Of a DNA stretch of 64,000 bases, positions 22,514-31,929 are shown one piece after another. Each line of letters begins with the position of its first letter. The first letter of the stretch is position 1. The stretch spans positions 124,001 to 188,000 of the forward strand of contig CAVQYJ010000023.1 in the NCBI GenBank assembly GCA_963718145.1, read 5' to 3'. The notes below the pieces were generated by a model that saw nothing but the letters and a program-made list of their open reading frames with translations, made no database searches and was not told where the DNA came from. A program made the position numbers and the translations under genes. Origin of the DNA: UBA7672 sp963718145 (GTDB lineage: Bacteria; Pseudomonadota; Alphaproteobacteria; Caulobacterales; Hyphomonadaceae).

Positions 22514-23347
22514 ATGGCCGATACGATCACGCAGACCTACGAGGATGTCGCCTATCGCACCGAGGCGGGCGTCGCCGTCATCACGCTGAACCGGCCGGAC
22601 AAGCTCAACGCCTGGCGGGGGGAGATGGACCGCGACGTGCGGGCGGCAATGCGGGTTGCGAGCGATGATCCGCAGGTGAAGGTGATCGTGCTGACCGGCG
22701 CCGGCAAGGGCTTCTGCGCCGGGGCCGACATGGGGCTGCTGAACGCGATCCAGACGGGGCAGGCGCGCGGGTCGGCGCCCGTCCAGGCGCCGTGGGATCC
22801 CAAGGCGAATCCCAATTTCCAGAAACAGTATTCGTGGTTCCCCTCCGTGCCCAAGCCGATCATCGCCGGCGTCAACGGCGCGGCGGCCGGGCTGGGCCTC
22901 ATCCTCTCGCTCTATTGCGATATCCGCATTGCCAGCGATGCGGCCAAGTTCACCACCGCCTTCTCCAAGCGCGGCCTCGTCGCGGAGCATGGAATATCCT
23001 GGCTGCTGCCGCGCCTGATCGGGTTCGCCGGAGCGGCGGACCTGCTTTATTCCTCGCGGGTGATCACGGCGCAGGAAGCGCTGGCGATGCGGCTGGTCAG
23101 CCGCGTGATCCCGGCGGCGCAGTTCGAGGCCGAGCTGATGGCGTATGCGAAGATGCTGGCCAGCGAGGTCTCGCCCCGCAGCCTGCGCGAGATGAAGCGC
23201 GAGATCTGGGCGGCGCAGTTCCAGTCTCTGGGCGAGGCGATCGACAGCGCCAACGCCGACATGCCGCCCTCCTTCGCATCCGAAGACTTCAAGGAAGGCG
23301 TCGCGCACTTTGTGGAGAAACGCGCCCCGAAGTTCACGGGCCGCTAG
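22514..23347 (+). CDS. Enoyl-CoA hydratase/isomerase family protein
   Basis: A 277-residue crotonase-fold enzyme. AVITLNRPDKLNAW opens the fold; VKVIVLTGAGKGFCAGADMG (about residues 55-74) forms the first oxyanion-hole element and KPIIAGVNGAAAGLGLILSL the second; RGLVAEHGISWLLPRLIG carries the acidic residue and the conserved gating segment. It should hydrate or isomerise acyl-CoA thioesters in the cytosol, for example in beta-oxidation; substrate is unknown. The start at 22514 is chosen because GGGAGCA precedes it and the family begins MADTI; the open frame extends further upstream without homology. It is isolated, with repeat clusters on both sides. Confidence 0.88.
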   Translation: MADTITQTYEDVAYRTEAGVAVITLNRPDKLNAWRGEMDRDVRAAMRVASDDPQVKVIVLTGAGKGFCAGADMGLLNAIQTGQARGSAPVQAPWDPKANPNFQKQYSWFPSVPKPIIAGVNGAAAGLGLILSLYCDIRIASDAAKFTTAFSKRGLVAEHGISWLLPRLIGFAGAADLLYSSRVITAQEALAMRLVSRVIPAAQFEAELMAYAKMLASEVSPRSLREMKREIWAAQFQSLGEAIDSANADMPPSFASEDFKEGVAHFVEKRAPKFTGR

Positions 23348-23393
23348 ACCTCACTTTTCTTCCGCACTCACCCGCTCCTCAACCCCCACCACC

Positions 23394-24192
23394 GCTCATC
23401 CCGACGAAAGTCGGGACCCAGGGCTGCCAGCGCGGCAGTCGCGGAATTCTGCTCCTTGCCCGAGGCGACAAGCCCAAGGCAGGACAAGGCTCAAGCCTGC
23501 CCTGGATTCCGACTTTCGTCGGAACGAGCGGTAATAGGCCAGCGAGTGAAATCCAAACCCACGACCTGTCCATTTTCCTCAACCCTCTCGCCGCTCATCC
23601 CGACGACGCCCAGGGCTGCCCGATCGGCAGTCGCGGAATGCTCCTTGCCCAAAGCCACAAGCGCAAAGGCACAAGCCCAAAGGCAGGACAAGGCTCACAG
23701 CCTGCCCTGGATTCCGACTTTCGTCGGAACGAGCGGTCATAGGGCAGCGCATTGCAGAGAGGCAGTCCGTTCTCACCCCGCTCATCCCGACCTGTCCATT
23801 TTCCCAGCCCTCTCGCCGCTCATCCCGACGAAAGTCGGGACCCAGGGCTGGCCGCCCGGCAGTCGCGGAATTCGTGCTCCTTGCCCAAAGCCACAAGCCC
23901 AAAGGCAGGACAAGGCTCACAGCCTGCCCTGGATTCCGACGTTCGTCGGAACGAGCGGTGATGGGGAAGCGCATTGCAGAGAGGCAGTCTGTCCCCGCCC
24001 ACTTCAAATCCCACCCCGCTTATCAAGCCCATCCCGCACTCAGCCCTCTCGCCGCTCATCCCGACGAACGTCGGTACCCAGGGCTGCCAGCCCGGCAGTC
24101 GCGGAATTCGTGCTCCTTGCTCGACGCCACAAGCCTAAAGGCGGGACAAGGTTCAAAGCCCGCCCTGGATACCGACGTTCGTCGGTATGAGC
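23394..24192. repeat. Hairpin-ended repeat, four copies
   Basis: Copies at 23394-23529, 23593-23734 (left hairpin partly deleted), 23818-23956 and 24054-24192. The last combines a left CCCGAC-GAAC-GTCGGTA half-changed stem with a right TACCGAC..GTCGGTA stem. Between copies are GACCTGTCCATTTTCC and GCGCATTGCAGAGAGGCAGT spacers, also found among the 17-18 kb copies, so the repeating unit is compound. They fill most of the 953 bases between the enoyl-CoA hydratase gene and the next lipoprotein gene. Confidence 0.85.
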
Positions 24193-24300
24193 GGCGAGGG
24201 GGCGGTGCGTGCACAGCCCGTTTACCGCCATTTTGCGCCCAGTATTCCACTCCCGTTCATCTTCGCTGCTATAAGAAGGAGAGACTCGGGAGGACTTCCT

Positions 24301-25739
24301 ATGGGCGCTGCACGCTCTTCTTTCCTTGGTAGACACACGCGGCCGGGCGGATTGCGGATGGCGGCGCTGGGAGCGGCTTCGGCGCTGGCCCTGCTGGCTT
24401 CCGCCTGCGTCACCGGGCCGAGCCCCGAGGAAATCCACCAGATGGACTGGCAGGCGGCCTCGCGGATGGACACGCCGCCAGCCTACGCCAACTACATGCG
24501 GATGTATCCCGACGGCCCGTTCGTCAGCGTCGCCCGCACGCGCATGGATGAGCTGGTCCAGGTCGAGGCGGACGCCTTCGCCGTGGCGCGGCGCGATGGT
24601 TCGGAGAAAGCCTTCGCCGACTTCCTCGGCCGCTATCCGTGGGGCCGGCATGCGGCCGAAGCAGACCTCGCGCGCACCAAGGCTGCTGCCCCGCGCCTGG
24701 CCGCCGAAGAGCGCGCCGAATGGGACGACGTGAAGCGCCGCGACATCATCGACGCCTACGAGACCTTCCTCACGCGCTGGCCGGCGTCCTCGCATGCCGG
24801 CGAGGCGCGCTCGCGGCTGGATGCGCTGTGGCGCACCGACCAGGGCGCGTTCGTGCGGGCGAAGCGTTCGGGCTCGCCCGACCAGCTCGAGGATTTCGTG
24901 CGGGCCTATCCGCGCTCGGTCTATGTGGCGGACGCGCGGCGCGAGCTGGATGCGATGCGCGTGCGCGACGGCGAGGCGTGGCGTGTGGCGCTGCGCGAGA
25001 ACAATGTCGGGGCCTACGATTTCTACCTGGCGAACCAGCCCTGGGGCTCGTACCGCAACGATGCGACGCGGGCGATCCAGGCGCTGCGCGACAAGGACTA
25101 CGACGCGTGGCTCTATGCGCGGCGGGTCGACGAGATCTGGGCCTACGAGAATTACCGGTCGATGTATCCGTGGGGATACTGGTACGACACGGCGTTCTAT
25201 CGCATCGGCTGGATCAACACCGGGCGCTACGACCGCAACTGGAACCGCGACTGGGACTACGACCGCGACGACTGGGACCGCGACCGCGGCCGCCGCCCCC
25301 CTCGCCGCGACGGCGACGGCAGCTGGGGCCCCCAATGGGGCGGCGCCCCCGACAACACCAACAACAACAACAACCGCGGCGGCAACAACGGCGGCGGCGG
25401 CAGCGCCGCAACCCCCCCCAACCCCCCCAATCCGCGCCCACGCCTCCTCCACAATCACCACCCACGCCTCCGCGGGATGGAAGCTGGGGCGGCGGGTTCA
25501 GGGGCGACGGCAATCTTGGCAATCGGGGCGGATCGCCGCCGCCGTCTCCACCGCCGCCTGCGCCGGCGCCGGCACAGGTTCGATCGGCGCCAGCTGCAGC
25601 TCCACCACCGTCTCCACCACCACCCCCACCTCCACCACCGCCGCCTGTACCGCGTTCGGAGTCCATTCCAGAGTCCCGTGGCGCTTCGCGGGACAGCGGG
25701 GCCTTCCGCGACCAGGCGGGCGAGGACCCGACGCAGTAG
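24301..25739 (+). CDS. Large lipoprotein broken at a poly-C tract
   Basis: The start at 24301 (GGGAGGA upstream) gives a lipoprotein signal ending LALLASAC. The mature part contains repeated 'Fxxxx(R)(Y/W)P' units (FADFLGRYPWGRHA, YETFLTRWPASSHA, LEDFVRAYPRSVYV, YDFYLANQPWGSYR) like a tandem helical repeat, then Asp/Arg/Asn-rich and Gly/Asn-rich stretches. At 25412-25428 the DNA reads C8-AA-C7. Downstream in the original frame the protein turns to nonsense; one base away it continues PRDGSWGGGFRGDGNLGNRG, then a Pro-rich tail to TAG at 25739. DGSWG occurs on both sides, so the two parts belong together. One missing C explains it. Gene function is unknown; probably a surface-exposed or periplasmic scaffold. 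Confidence 0.7.
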
Positions 25740-25820
25740 CGGCGCCCCAGACCCGCACTTGCGCGAGGCGCGATTGGCCGTAGGCTTCTCCGGCGGCAGG
25801 CGTCTGCCCGGGGAGGGTTC

Positions 25821-27053
25821 GTGGACATTGAGGCCGCATCGCGCCGGCGCTTCCTGCGCTACCTGGCGGCGTCTCCCCTGGCTGTCGCACAGTTTGCAGC
25901 AGGCCTTGCGCCGGCATTCGCACAGCGCCGCATCAACGCCGAGGTGATGGAGGCGGCCGACGCGCTCAACGTGTTCGAGCTGGAAGCCATCGCCAGGCGC
26001 AACATTCCGGCAGCGCATTTCGGCTATCTCTCCGGCGGCGTGCTGGACGACCGCACCGTGCAGGCCAACCGCGCGGCGTTCGACCGCTGGGGCATGCGCG
26101 CGCGGCGGCTGATCGACGTGTCGGGCGTGGACCTGTCCGTGAAACTGTTCGGGGAGACGCTGGCCTCGCCTGTGGTGCTGGCGCCGGTGTCGAGCCAGCG
26201 CGCGTTCCATGCAGACGGAGAGGCAGCCGTGGGGCGCGCGGCGGGAAGCCGCAAGGCGCTGCAGATGCTGTCGGCGCTGACCACGGTGTCGCTCGAGGAC
26301 GTGATGGCCGAGCATGCGCGGGCGGGCGGCGGCGGCATGGTGTGGCAGCAGATCTATCCGACCAACCGGCTGGACGTCGCAGAGAAGATCGCCACGCGGG
26401 CCGGGGCGGCTGGGGCAAAGGCTGTCGTTCTGACGGTGGACCTGCCAGGCGGCATGCGCCGGGAGACGCAGGCGCTAGGCGCGCGCATCGACACGCGCGA
26501 CTGCTCGTCCTGCCACCGGCAGACTGGTGGCTATGACTTCTCGCGCAAGAAAATGTTCGACGGGATCGACGTAACCGGCGTTCTTTCGCCCCAGAACTCC
26601 GCGATGACCTGGGATTTCATCTCGCGCCTGCGTGACGCGGCGAAGACACGGGTGCTGATCAAGGGCGTGATGACGGCCGAGGATGCGGAGATCGCGATCA
26701 GGCGTGGAGTTGATGGCATCATCGTCTCCAACCATGGCGGGCGGGCGGAGGAGAGCCTGATCGGCACCCTCGACGTTCTCCCCGAGATCGTCGCGGCGGT
26801 GAAGAAACGCATTCCGGTGCTGATCGACGGCGGCTTCCGTCGCGGTACCGATGTCTTCAAGGCCCTGGCGCTGGGGGCGAATGCAGTGTGTATCGGCCGG
26901 CCATATGTGTGGGGGCTCGGCGCATTCGGCGAGTCAGGCGTGGCGGCGGCGCTGCGGCTGATCGACGAGGAACTGGTCTCGGCCATGCGTCAGACAGGCG
27001 TGACGCGCATCCCTGATATTTCGGCGAAAAGCCTTGCAGACCTGCGCCGGTGA
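25821..27053 (+). CDS. FMN-dependent alpha-hydroxy-acid oxidase, Tat-exported
   Basis: A 410-residue enzyme of the lactate/glycolate oxidase family. The N-terminus SRRRFLRYLAASPLAVAQFA is a twin-arginine signal, suggesting periplasmic location with FMN bound before export. Family landmarks are ARRNIPAAHFGYLSGG, APVSSQRAFHADGEAAVGRA, the FMN-binding LIKGVMTAEDAEIAIRRGVD and the catalytic base His in SNHGGR, followed by VLIDGGFRRGTDVFKALALG. The reaction is oxidation of a 2-hydroxy acid to a 2-keto acid, with an unknown acceptor. The GTG at 25821 is used as start; it follows GGGGAGG. It lies 80 bp after the lipoprotein gene. Confidence 0.85.
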   Translation: MDIEAASRRRFLRYLAASPLAVAQFAAGLAPAFAQRRINAEVMEAADALNVFELEAIARRNIPAAHFGYLSGGVLDDRTVQANRAAFDRWGMRARRLIDVSGVDLSVKLFGETLASPVVLAPVSSQRAFHADGEAAVGRAAGSRKALQMLSALTTVSLEDVMAEHARAGGGGMVWQQIYPTNRLDVAEKIATRAGAAGAKAVVLTVDLPGGMRRETQALGARIDTRDCSSCHRQTGGYDFSRKKMFDGIDVTGVLSPQNSAMTWDFISRLRDAAKTRVLIKGVMTAEDAEIAIRRGVDGIIVSNHGGRAEESLIGTLDVLPEIVAAVKKRIPVLIDGGFRRGTDVFKALALGANAVCIGRPYVWGLGAFGESGVAAALRLIDEELVSAMRQTGVTRIPDISAKSLADLRR

Positions 27054-27175
27054 ACCCTCGCGTGCGTGGCGGCCACGACACCCCTCGCCGTTGCAGCAAT
27101 TGCAGCTAATTCATTGGTGTTGGCGCCGCCGCGCGCTCAGATATAAGCGGCGCCGCAACAGGTGACTCAGCAGCA

Positions 27176-29125
27176 ATGGCCATGAACCTTCCCCTCGGCC
27201 TCGGCGGCCACCAATCGCTGATGAAAAAATACGGGCCGCCGGCGCTGAAGATCTTCGGCACCCTGGCTGCAATCGGCGTCGTCACGTTCGGCCTGCTGTG
27301 GAACACACTCTTTGCACAGATACCGCGCCTGCCTTCGCGCGAGGCGCTGTGGACATTGAACCGCGAACCGGCGGTGGAGTTCATCGACGCCAAGGGCGCG
27401 ACGATTGCGATCCGTGGGCCGCGCTATGGCCGGGCGGTAACGCTGGCCGGATTGCCGCCGCACGTGGTGAACGCCTTCATCGCCGCGGAGGACAAGAACT
27501 TCCTGGCTCACCAGGGCGTGGACTATGGCGCGATCTTCCGCGCGACGATGTCGAACGTGCGCGCCGGGCGGACGGTGTCGGGCGCATCCACGATCACGCA
27601 GCAGCTCGTCAAGAACCTGTTCCTGACGCCGGACCAGACCATCAAGCGCAAAGCGCAGGAGGCGAAGCTCGCCGGCGACCTGGAGCTGATGCTGTCGAAG
27701 GAAGAGGTCCTTGAGCTCTATCTGAACCGGATCTATCTCGGCGCGGGCGCCTACGGGCTGGATGCCGCGGCGCATACCTTCTTCGCCAAGACGCCCCAGG
27801 ACCTGACCATCGGCGAGTCGGCGATGCTGGCGGCGTTTCCGAAAGCGCCATCGCGCTACGCCAGCCAGGACATGTTCGCCAGGGCGAGGGACCGCCAGCA
27901 CTATGTGCTCGATCAGATGCTGGAGGCGGGCTACATCACCACCGAGCAGGCGGATGCGGCCAAGCGCCAGGATCTCGAGTTCAAGACCGACGAGACCGAG
28001 CACTTCTCCGGCCATGCGCTCGACTACGCGTATGAGCGTGTGCACGAACTCCTGCCCAATCCGCCGCCCGACATGATCATCAAGTTGTCGCTCGACCTTG
28101 ACCTCCAGGCCAAGGCCCAGAAGGCGGTGGAGACCGGCATCGCCACCATGGGCAAGGAAAAGAAGGCGTCCGAAGGCGCGGCCATCATCGTCGACACCGA
28201 GACCGGGGCGATCCGGGCCATGGTCGGCGGGCGCGACTACGCCAAGTCGAAGTTCAACCGGGCGGTGCAGGCGCGCCGGCAGCCCGGCTCGTCGTTCAAG
28301 ATGTTCGTGTTCGCGGCGGCTCTGGAAAACGGCATGACGCCGCAGACCGTGCGCTACGACATGCCGATCCAGATCGGCACGTGGCGGCCGCGCAATTACG
28401 GCGGAGACTATCGCGGCCCGGTGACGCTCTCGGAGGCGCTGTCTGAATCCCTGAACACAGTGGCGGCCCAGATCGGTTATGAGATCGGCCTTGAGAAGGT
28501 GACGTCGCTGGCGCGCGAGTTCGGCGTGACCTCAACGCTCCACAACTATCCCTCGATCACGCTCGGCTCGGACGAGGTGACGCTGCTCGACATGACGACC
28601 GGCTATGGCGTGCTGGCCAAGAACGGCAAGCAGATGTCGCCCTACATCATCGAGGAGATCCGCAACTCCAGGGGCGACCTGCTCTATTCCAATCCGGCCG
28701 TGGAGAGCCAGCAGATCTATCCGCGCAAGCTCGCCGAGGACATGACCGGAATGCTGAGCCGCGTGGTGCTGCAGGGCACGGGGCGGGCGGCGCGCGTCAG
28801 CGGCTGGGACGTGGCGGGCAAGACCGGCACCTCGCAGGATTGGCGCGACGCCTGGTTCATCGGCTACACGACCAAGTATGTCGGCGGCGTGTGGGTCGGC
28901 AATGACGACGACAAGCCGATGGTGAAGGTGACCGGCGGCGACATGCCCGCGCGCATGTGGTCGGCGATGATGACCGCCGCGCTGCAGGGCGAGACGCCCG
29001 AGCCGCTGGCCGGCGCCAAGCAGTTCGAGGAATTCCTCTCGGACGACGACTACGACCGCCTCAATTTCTACCGCCAGCTCGCCGGCGCCTTCGCCGGAGT
29101 GGAGCAGCGGCAGGGCGGGATGTAA
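27176..29125 (+). CDS. Bifunctional penicillin-binding protein 1A
   Basis: A 649-residue class A PBP. A short cytoplasmic tail is followed by one TM helix (about 26-46, IFGTLAAIGVVTFGLLWNTL). The glycosyltransferase GT51 domain shows AAEDKNFLAHQGVDY (catalytic Glu), GASTITQQLVKNLFL, RKAQEAKLA and LELYLNRIYLG. The transpeptidase domain shows the catalytic Ser in GSSFKMFVFA (SxxK), SESLNTVA (SxN) and GKTGTSQDWRDAWFIGYT (KTG). It polymerises and cross-links peptidoglycan at the inner membrane outer face. Length is a little shorter than E. coli PBP1A, without the OB-like insertion. It is transcribed alone. Confidence 0.93.
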   Translation: MAMNLPLGLGGHQSLMKKYGPPALKIFGTLAAIGVVTFGLLWNTLFAQIPRLPSREALWTLNREPAVEFIDAKGATIAIRGPRYGRAVTLAGLPPHVVNAFIAAEDKNFLAHQGVDYGAIFRATMSNVRAGRTVSGASTITQQLVKNLFLTPDQTIKRKAQEAKLAGDLELMLSKEEVLELYLNRIYLGAGAYGLDAAAHTFFAKTPQDLTIGESAMLAAFPKAPSRYASQDMFARARDRQHYVLDQMLEAGYITTEQADAAKRQDLEFKTDETEHFSGHALDYAYERVHELLPNPPPDMIIKLSLDLDLQAKAQKAVETGIATMGKEKKASEGAAIIVDTETGAIRAMVGGRDYAKSKFNRAVQARRQPGSSFKMFVFAAALENGMTPQTVRYDMPIQIGTWRPRNYGGDYRGPVTLSEALSESLNTVAAQIGYEIGLEKVTSLAREFGVTSTLHNYPSITLGSDEVTLLDMTTGYGVLAKNGKQMSPYIIEEIRNSRGDLLYSNPAVESQQIYPRKLAEDMTGMLSRVVLQGTGRAARVSGWDVAGKTGTSQDWRDAWFIGYTTKYVGGVWVGNDDDKPMVKVTGGDMPARMWSAMMTAALQGETPEPLAGAKQFEEFLSDDDYDRLNFYRQLAGAFAGVEQRQGGM

Positions 29126-29291
29126 CAACGCCTCCATCGTCAGGCTGGCGAATGGCGCAGGCCCTGAAGGCCTCCCCACCCGGCTCGCCCAGTCAACGAC
29201 CTGCGATGATTGACATGGGTGCTTTTTCTGGCGTCACTGAACCCGCTCGGACACCGACCATCGGAAACCGGGCAATGCTTGGGGACACTCC

Positions 29292-29527
29292 ATGAAGATC
29301 ATGTCGATCGCTGCTCTGGCGGCGTTGACGGCTATTCCGGCGGCGGCGGCCCAGGGGCCGCAGCAGTCGACATCGGGCACGCCCGTGGTCTCCGGCACGC
29401 GATAGTCTCCGGCACGCCCGTAGTGTCTGGCACGCCCGTGGTCTCAGGCACGCCCGTAGTCTCAGGCACGCCCACGGCCTCCCCGCCGCCTCCCCCGCCA
29501 CCGCCGCCGGCGGACGACCGCCGGTAG
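29292..29527 (+). pseudogene. Small secreted SGTPVV-repeat protein, frameshifted
   Basis: The ATG at 29292 opens a signal peptide (MKIMSIAALAALTAIPAAAA). Then comes a tandem 18-bp repeat coding SGTPVV, from 29373 to about 29479, six units. The second unit is 17 bp with CGATAG in place of CCCGTAG, giving an in-frame TAG at 29401-29403. In the next frame the repeats continue (SGTPVVSGTPVVSGTPTAS) into a poly-Pro tail ending PADDRR at 29527. A one-base deletion in the repeat array thus truncates a protein of about 78 residues. It is followed by a strong terminator. Replication slippage or sequencing error are both possible. Confidence 0.6.
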
Positions 29528-29573
29528 CGCCTTGCGCGCACCGCGTGGGCGGGCGCGCAGACGGCTTGTCTGG

Positions 29574-29605
29574 AAAGGCCCGGAGACGACTCCGGGCCTT
29601 TTTCG
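29574..29605 (+). terminator. Strong rho-independent terminator
   Basis: AAAGGCCCGGAG - ACGA - CTCCGGGCCTTT forms a perfect twelve-base-pair stem with a four-base loop, followed by TTTCG. It terminates the PBP1A/secreted-repeat transcription and lies about 135 bp before the ABC-F gene. Confidence 0.85.
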
Positions 29606-29739
29606 CTTTCGGATGTTTGACTGCCAAAGGCACATGCGACGACGTCGACAGCGGTTGGCCGGGCATTCTCGACCTGATGAGGAAAGCCTCGGAGAGATGA
29701 GACGCTTCGGCGCTTGACCTTGAGCGCAGCTTCCTGTCC

Positions 29740-31593
29740 ATGCGCGCCATGGCGGCCCCTCCTCCGATTGCAGTTCTTCGCGGCGTCCAGTTGCAGCTCG
29801 CCGGAGCGCCCCTGTTCGCGGGGGTCGACCTGTCGCTGGCCAGGGGCGACCGCATGGCGCTGGTCGGGCGGAACGGCGCGGGCAAGTCGACGCTGATGCG
29901 CATCCTCGCCGGCGCAATCGAGCCGGACGGCGGCGAGATCTTCATGCAGCCGGGCGTGGTCGCGCGCCACCTGATGCAGGAGCCGGATTTTTCGGGCTTC
30001 GCCACGGCGATGGACTACGTGTCGGAAGGACTGGCCGAGGACATGCTCTACCGCGCCGAGTCCGAACTCGACGCCTGGGGCGTGCCGCAAGGGCTCGACC
30101 TGACCAAGGCATCCGGCGGCCAGTCGCGGCGGATCGCCCTCGCCCATGCCTTTGCGCACGACCCGGACATCCTCCTGTTCGACGAGCCGACCAACCACCT
30201 CGACGTGCCGGCGATCGAACTGCTGGAGCAGGAGCTGCTGGTCTTCCGCGGGGCGGTCCTGGTGGTGAGCCACGACCGCCGGTTCCTCGAGACCGTCTCG
30301 ACATCGGTGGCGTGGCTGCGCCAGGGGACGGTGCGGACGTTCGACAAGGGCTATGCGCATTTCGAGGAATGGGTCGAGCAGGTGGAGGCCGAGGAAGCCA
30401 AGAACTACGACAAGCTCAACGTGCAGTTGAAGGCGGCCGAGCGCTGGATGGCGCGCGGCGTCACGGCGCGGCGGCGGCGCAACATGGGCCGCGTGCGCAC
30501 TCTGTTCGCGATGCGCGAGGAGAAGAGAGAGAAGAAACAGGCGCTCAGCGAGGCGGCGAGCACGGCGAGCCTCGGCGTCGACGCCGGCGCGCAGTCGAGC
30601 CGGCTGGTGATCGAGGCGAAGGGCCTGACCAAGTCGTTCCACACGCCGGAGGGCGAACTGCCGATCGTGCGCGGGCTCAACCTGCGCGTGATGCGCGGCG
30701 ACCGGCTCGGCCTGATCGGGCCCAATGGCGCGGGCAAGACGACGTTGCTGAAGCTGATCCTCGGGCAGATCCAGCCGGACGCCGGGTCGCTGCGCCTCGC
30801 CAAGAACCTGGAGATCACCTATCTCGACCAGTCGCGGGCGAGCCTCAAGCCGAACGAGACGCTGTGGGACACGCTGACGCCGCTGGGCGGCGACCAGGTG
30901 ATGGTGCGCGGCTATCCCAAGCACGTGGCGGCCTACGCCAAGGACTTCATGTTCGATGGGACACAGCTGCACCAGCCGGTGAGCGCGCTGTCGGGCGGAG
31001 AGCGCAACCGGCTGACGCTGGCCATCGCCCTTGCCAAGCCATCCAACCTGCTGGTGCTGGACGAACCGACCAACGATCTCGACATCGAGACGCTCGATCT
31101 CCTCGAAGACATGCTGGCGGAGTACGAAGGCACACTGCTCCTGGTGAGCCACGACCGGGCGTTCGTCGACAATGTGGTGACGTCGATCCTGACGCCCGAG
31201 GGCGCCGGCGCCTGGATGGAGACGCCGGGCGGCTATTCCGACTATGTCGCGCAGAAGAAATCCGGGTCGGCGACCGCGTTCCGGTCCTCCACGCCAGCCG
31301 GCGCCGGCAGGGGCGGGCCGAAGGCGGCCGACATCAAGGCGCCCGGACCGGCTGCGAGGCTCACCTACAAGGATGCGCGCCGCCTCGAGGAGCTCAACCG
31401 CCTGATGCCCGAGCGCCAGGCGGAGATCACCCGCATCGAGGACGAGATGGCCGACTCCGCCCTCTTCGCCAAGGACCCGAAGGGGTTCGAGGCCCGCGCC
31501 AAGCGCCTCAGCGCCGCCCGCCTCGAGCTGGAGGGCTATGAGGCCGAATGGCTTGGGCTCGAGGAAAGACGCGACGCACTTGGCAAGGGTTGA
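29740..31593 (+). CDS. ABC-F family ATPase (Uup-like)
   Basis: A 617-residue soluble protein with two ABC domains and no TM part. Domain 1: Walker A GRNGAGKST, signature SGGQSRRIALA, Walker B ILLFDEPTNHLD. Domain 2: Walker A GPNGAGKTT, signature LSGGERNRLTLA, Walker B LLVLDEPTNDLD. Between them lies a charged linker (about residues 205-280), the ABC-F interdomain helix that reaches the ribosomal P-site tRNA. A C-terminal coiled coil (PERQAEITRIEDEMADSALF onward) is typical of Uup, which acts in ribosome rescue or biogenesis and affects transposon precise excision. Start may instead be the ATG at 29749. The stop overlaps the -35 box of the higBA promoter. Confidence 0.9.
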   Translation: MRAMAAPPPIAVLRGVQLQLAGAPLFAGVDLSLARGDRMALVGRNGAGKSTLMRILAGAIEPDGGEIFMQPGVVARHLMQEPDFSGFATAMDYVSEGLAEDMLYRAESELDAWGVPQGLDLTKASGGQSRRIALAHAFAHDPDILLFDEPTNHLDVPAIELLEQELLVFRGAVLVVSHDRRFLETVSTSVAWLRQGTVRTFDKGYAHFEEWVEQVEAEEAKNYDKLNVQLKAAERWMARGVTARRRRNMGRVRTLFAMREEKREKKQALSEAASTASLGVDAGAQSSRLVIEAKGLTKSFHTPEGELPIVRGLNLRVMRGDRLGLIGPNGAGKTTLLKLILGQIQPDAGSLRLAKNLEITYLDQSRASLKPNETLWDTLTPLGGDQVMVRGYPKHVAAYAKDFMFDGTQLHQPVSALSGGERNRLTLAIALAKPSNLLVLDEPTNDLDIETLDLLEDMLAEYEGTLLLVSHDRAFVDNVVTSILTPEGAGAWMETPGGYSDYVAQKKSGSATAFRSSTPAGAGRGGPKAADIKAPGPAARLTYKDARRLEELNRLMPERQAEITRIEDEMADSALFAKDPKGFEARAKRLSAARLELEGYEAEWLGLEERRDALGKG

Positions 31594-31632
31594 AACCCGG
31601 GCCTTGCTCGCTTATACTGCATACCGGTATAC
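31590..31632 (+). promoter_or_regulatory. higBA promoter and palindromic operator
   Basis: TTGAAA (31590-31595), 17 bases, TATACT (31613-31618): a good sigma-70 promoter. Three bases later is the perfect palindrome ATACCGGTAT (31621-31630), overlapping the expected transcription start, ten bases before the toxin ATG. It is the likely autorepression site for HigA or HigBA. Confidence 0.7.
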
Positions 31633-31641
31633 GGAATAGGT

Positions 31642-31920
31642 ATGATCCGATCGTTTGCCGACCGGGAAACCGAGCTTGTCTTCCGAGGGCAGCGGAGCCG
31701 AAGGTTCGACGCCATCGCCAGGGTTGCGCTGCGCAAGCTGGAAATGCTGAACGCCGCGGGCGCCCTGGATGATCTTCTGGTTCCGCCCGGCAATCGTCTT
31801 GAAGCCCTCAGAGGCGACCGGCGAGGACAGCACTCGATCAGGATCAACAGCCAGTGGCGCATCGTGTTCGCCTGGAAGGATGGCGCGCCGCAGGACGTAG
31901 AGATTGTGGACTACCACTAG
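31642..31920 (+). CDS. higB: HigB-type toxin (RelE/ParE superfamily)
   Basis: A 92-residue toxin of the HigB family, ribosome-dependent mRNA interferases. Family features seen: the opening IRSFADRETELVFRGQ, RKLEMLNAAGALDDLLVPPG, NRLEALRGDRRGQHSIRINS, and the C-terminal WRIVFAWKDGAPQDVEIVDY strand with the conserved Arg in QWRIVF. Length is exactly typical. Toxin before antitoxin is the higBA order; the antitoxin starts nine bases after the stop. Confidence 0.92.
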   Translation: MIRSFADRETELVFRGQRSRRFDAIARVALRKLEMLNAAGALDDLLVPPGNRLEALRGDRRGQHSIRINSQWRIVFAWKDGAPQDVEIVDYH

Positions 31921-31929
31921 GAATCGGAC

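Noticed and set aside
17277..24192. Possible CRISPR array
   Set aside because: Units are about 140 bp hairpin elements with irregular 60-100 bp spacing and conserved spacers; no cas genes.
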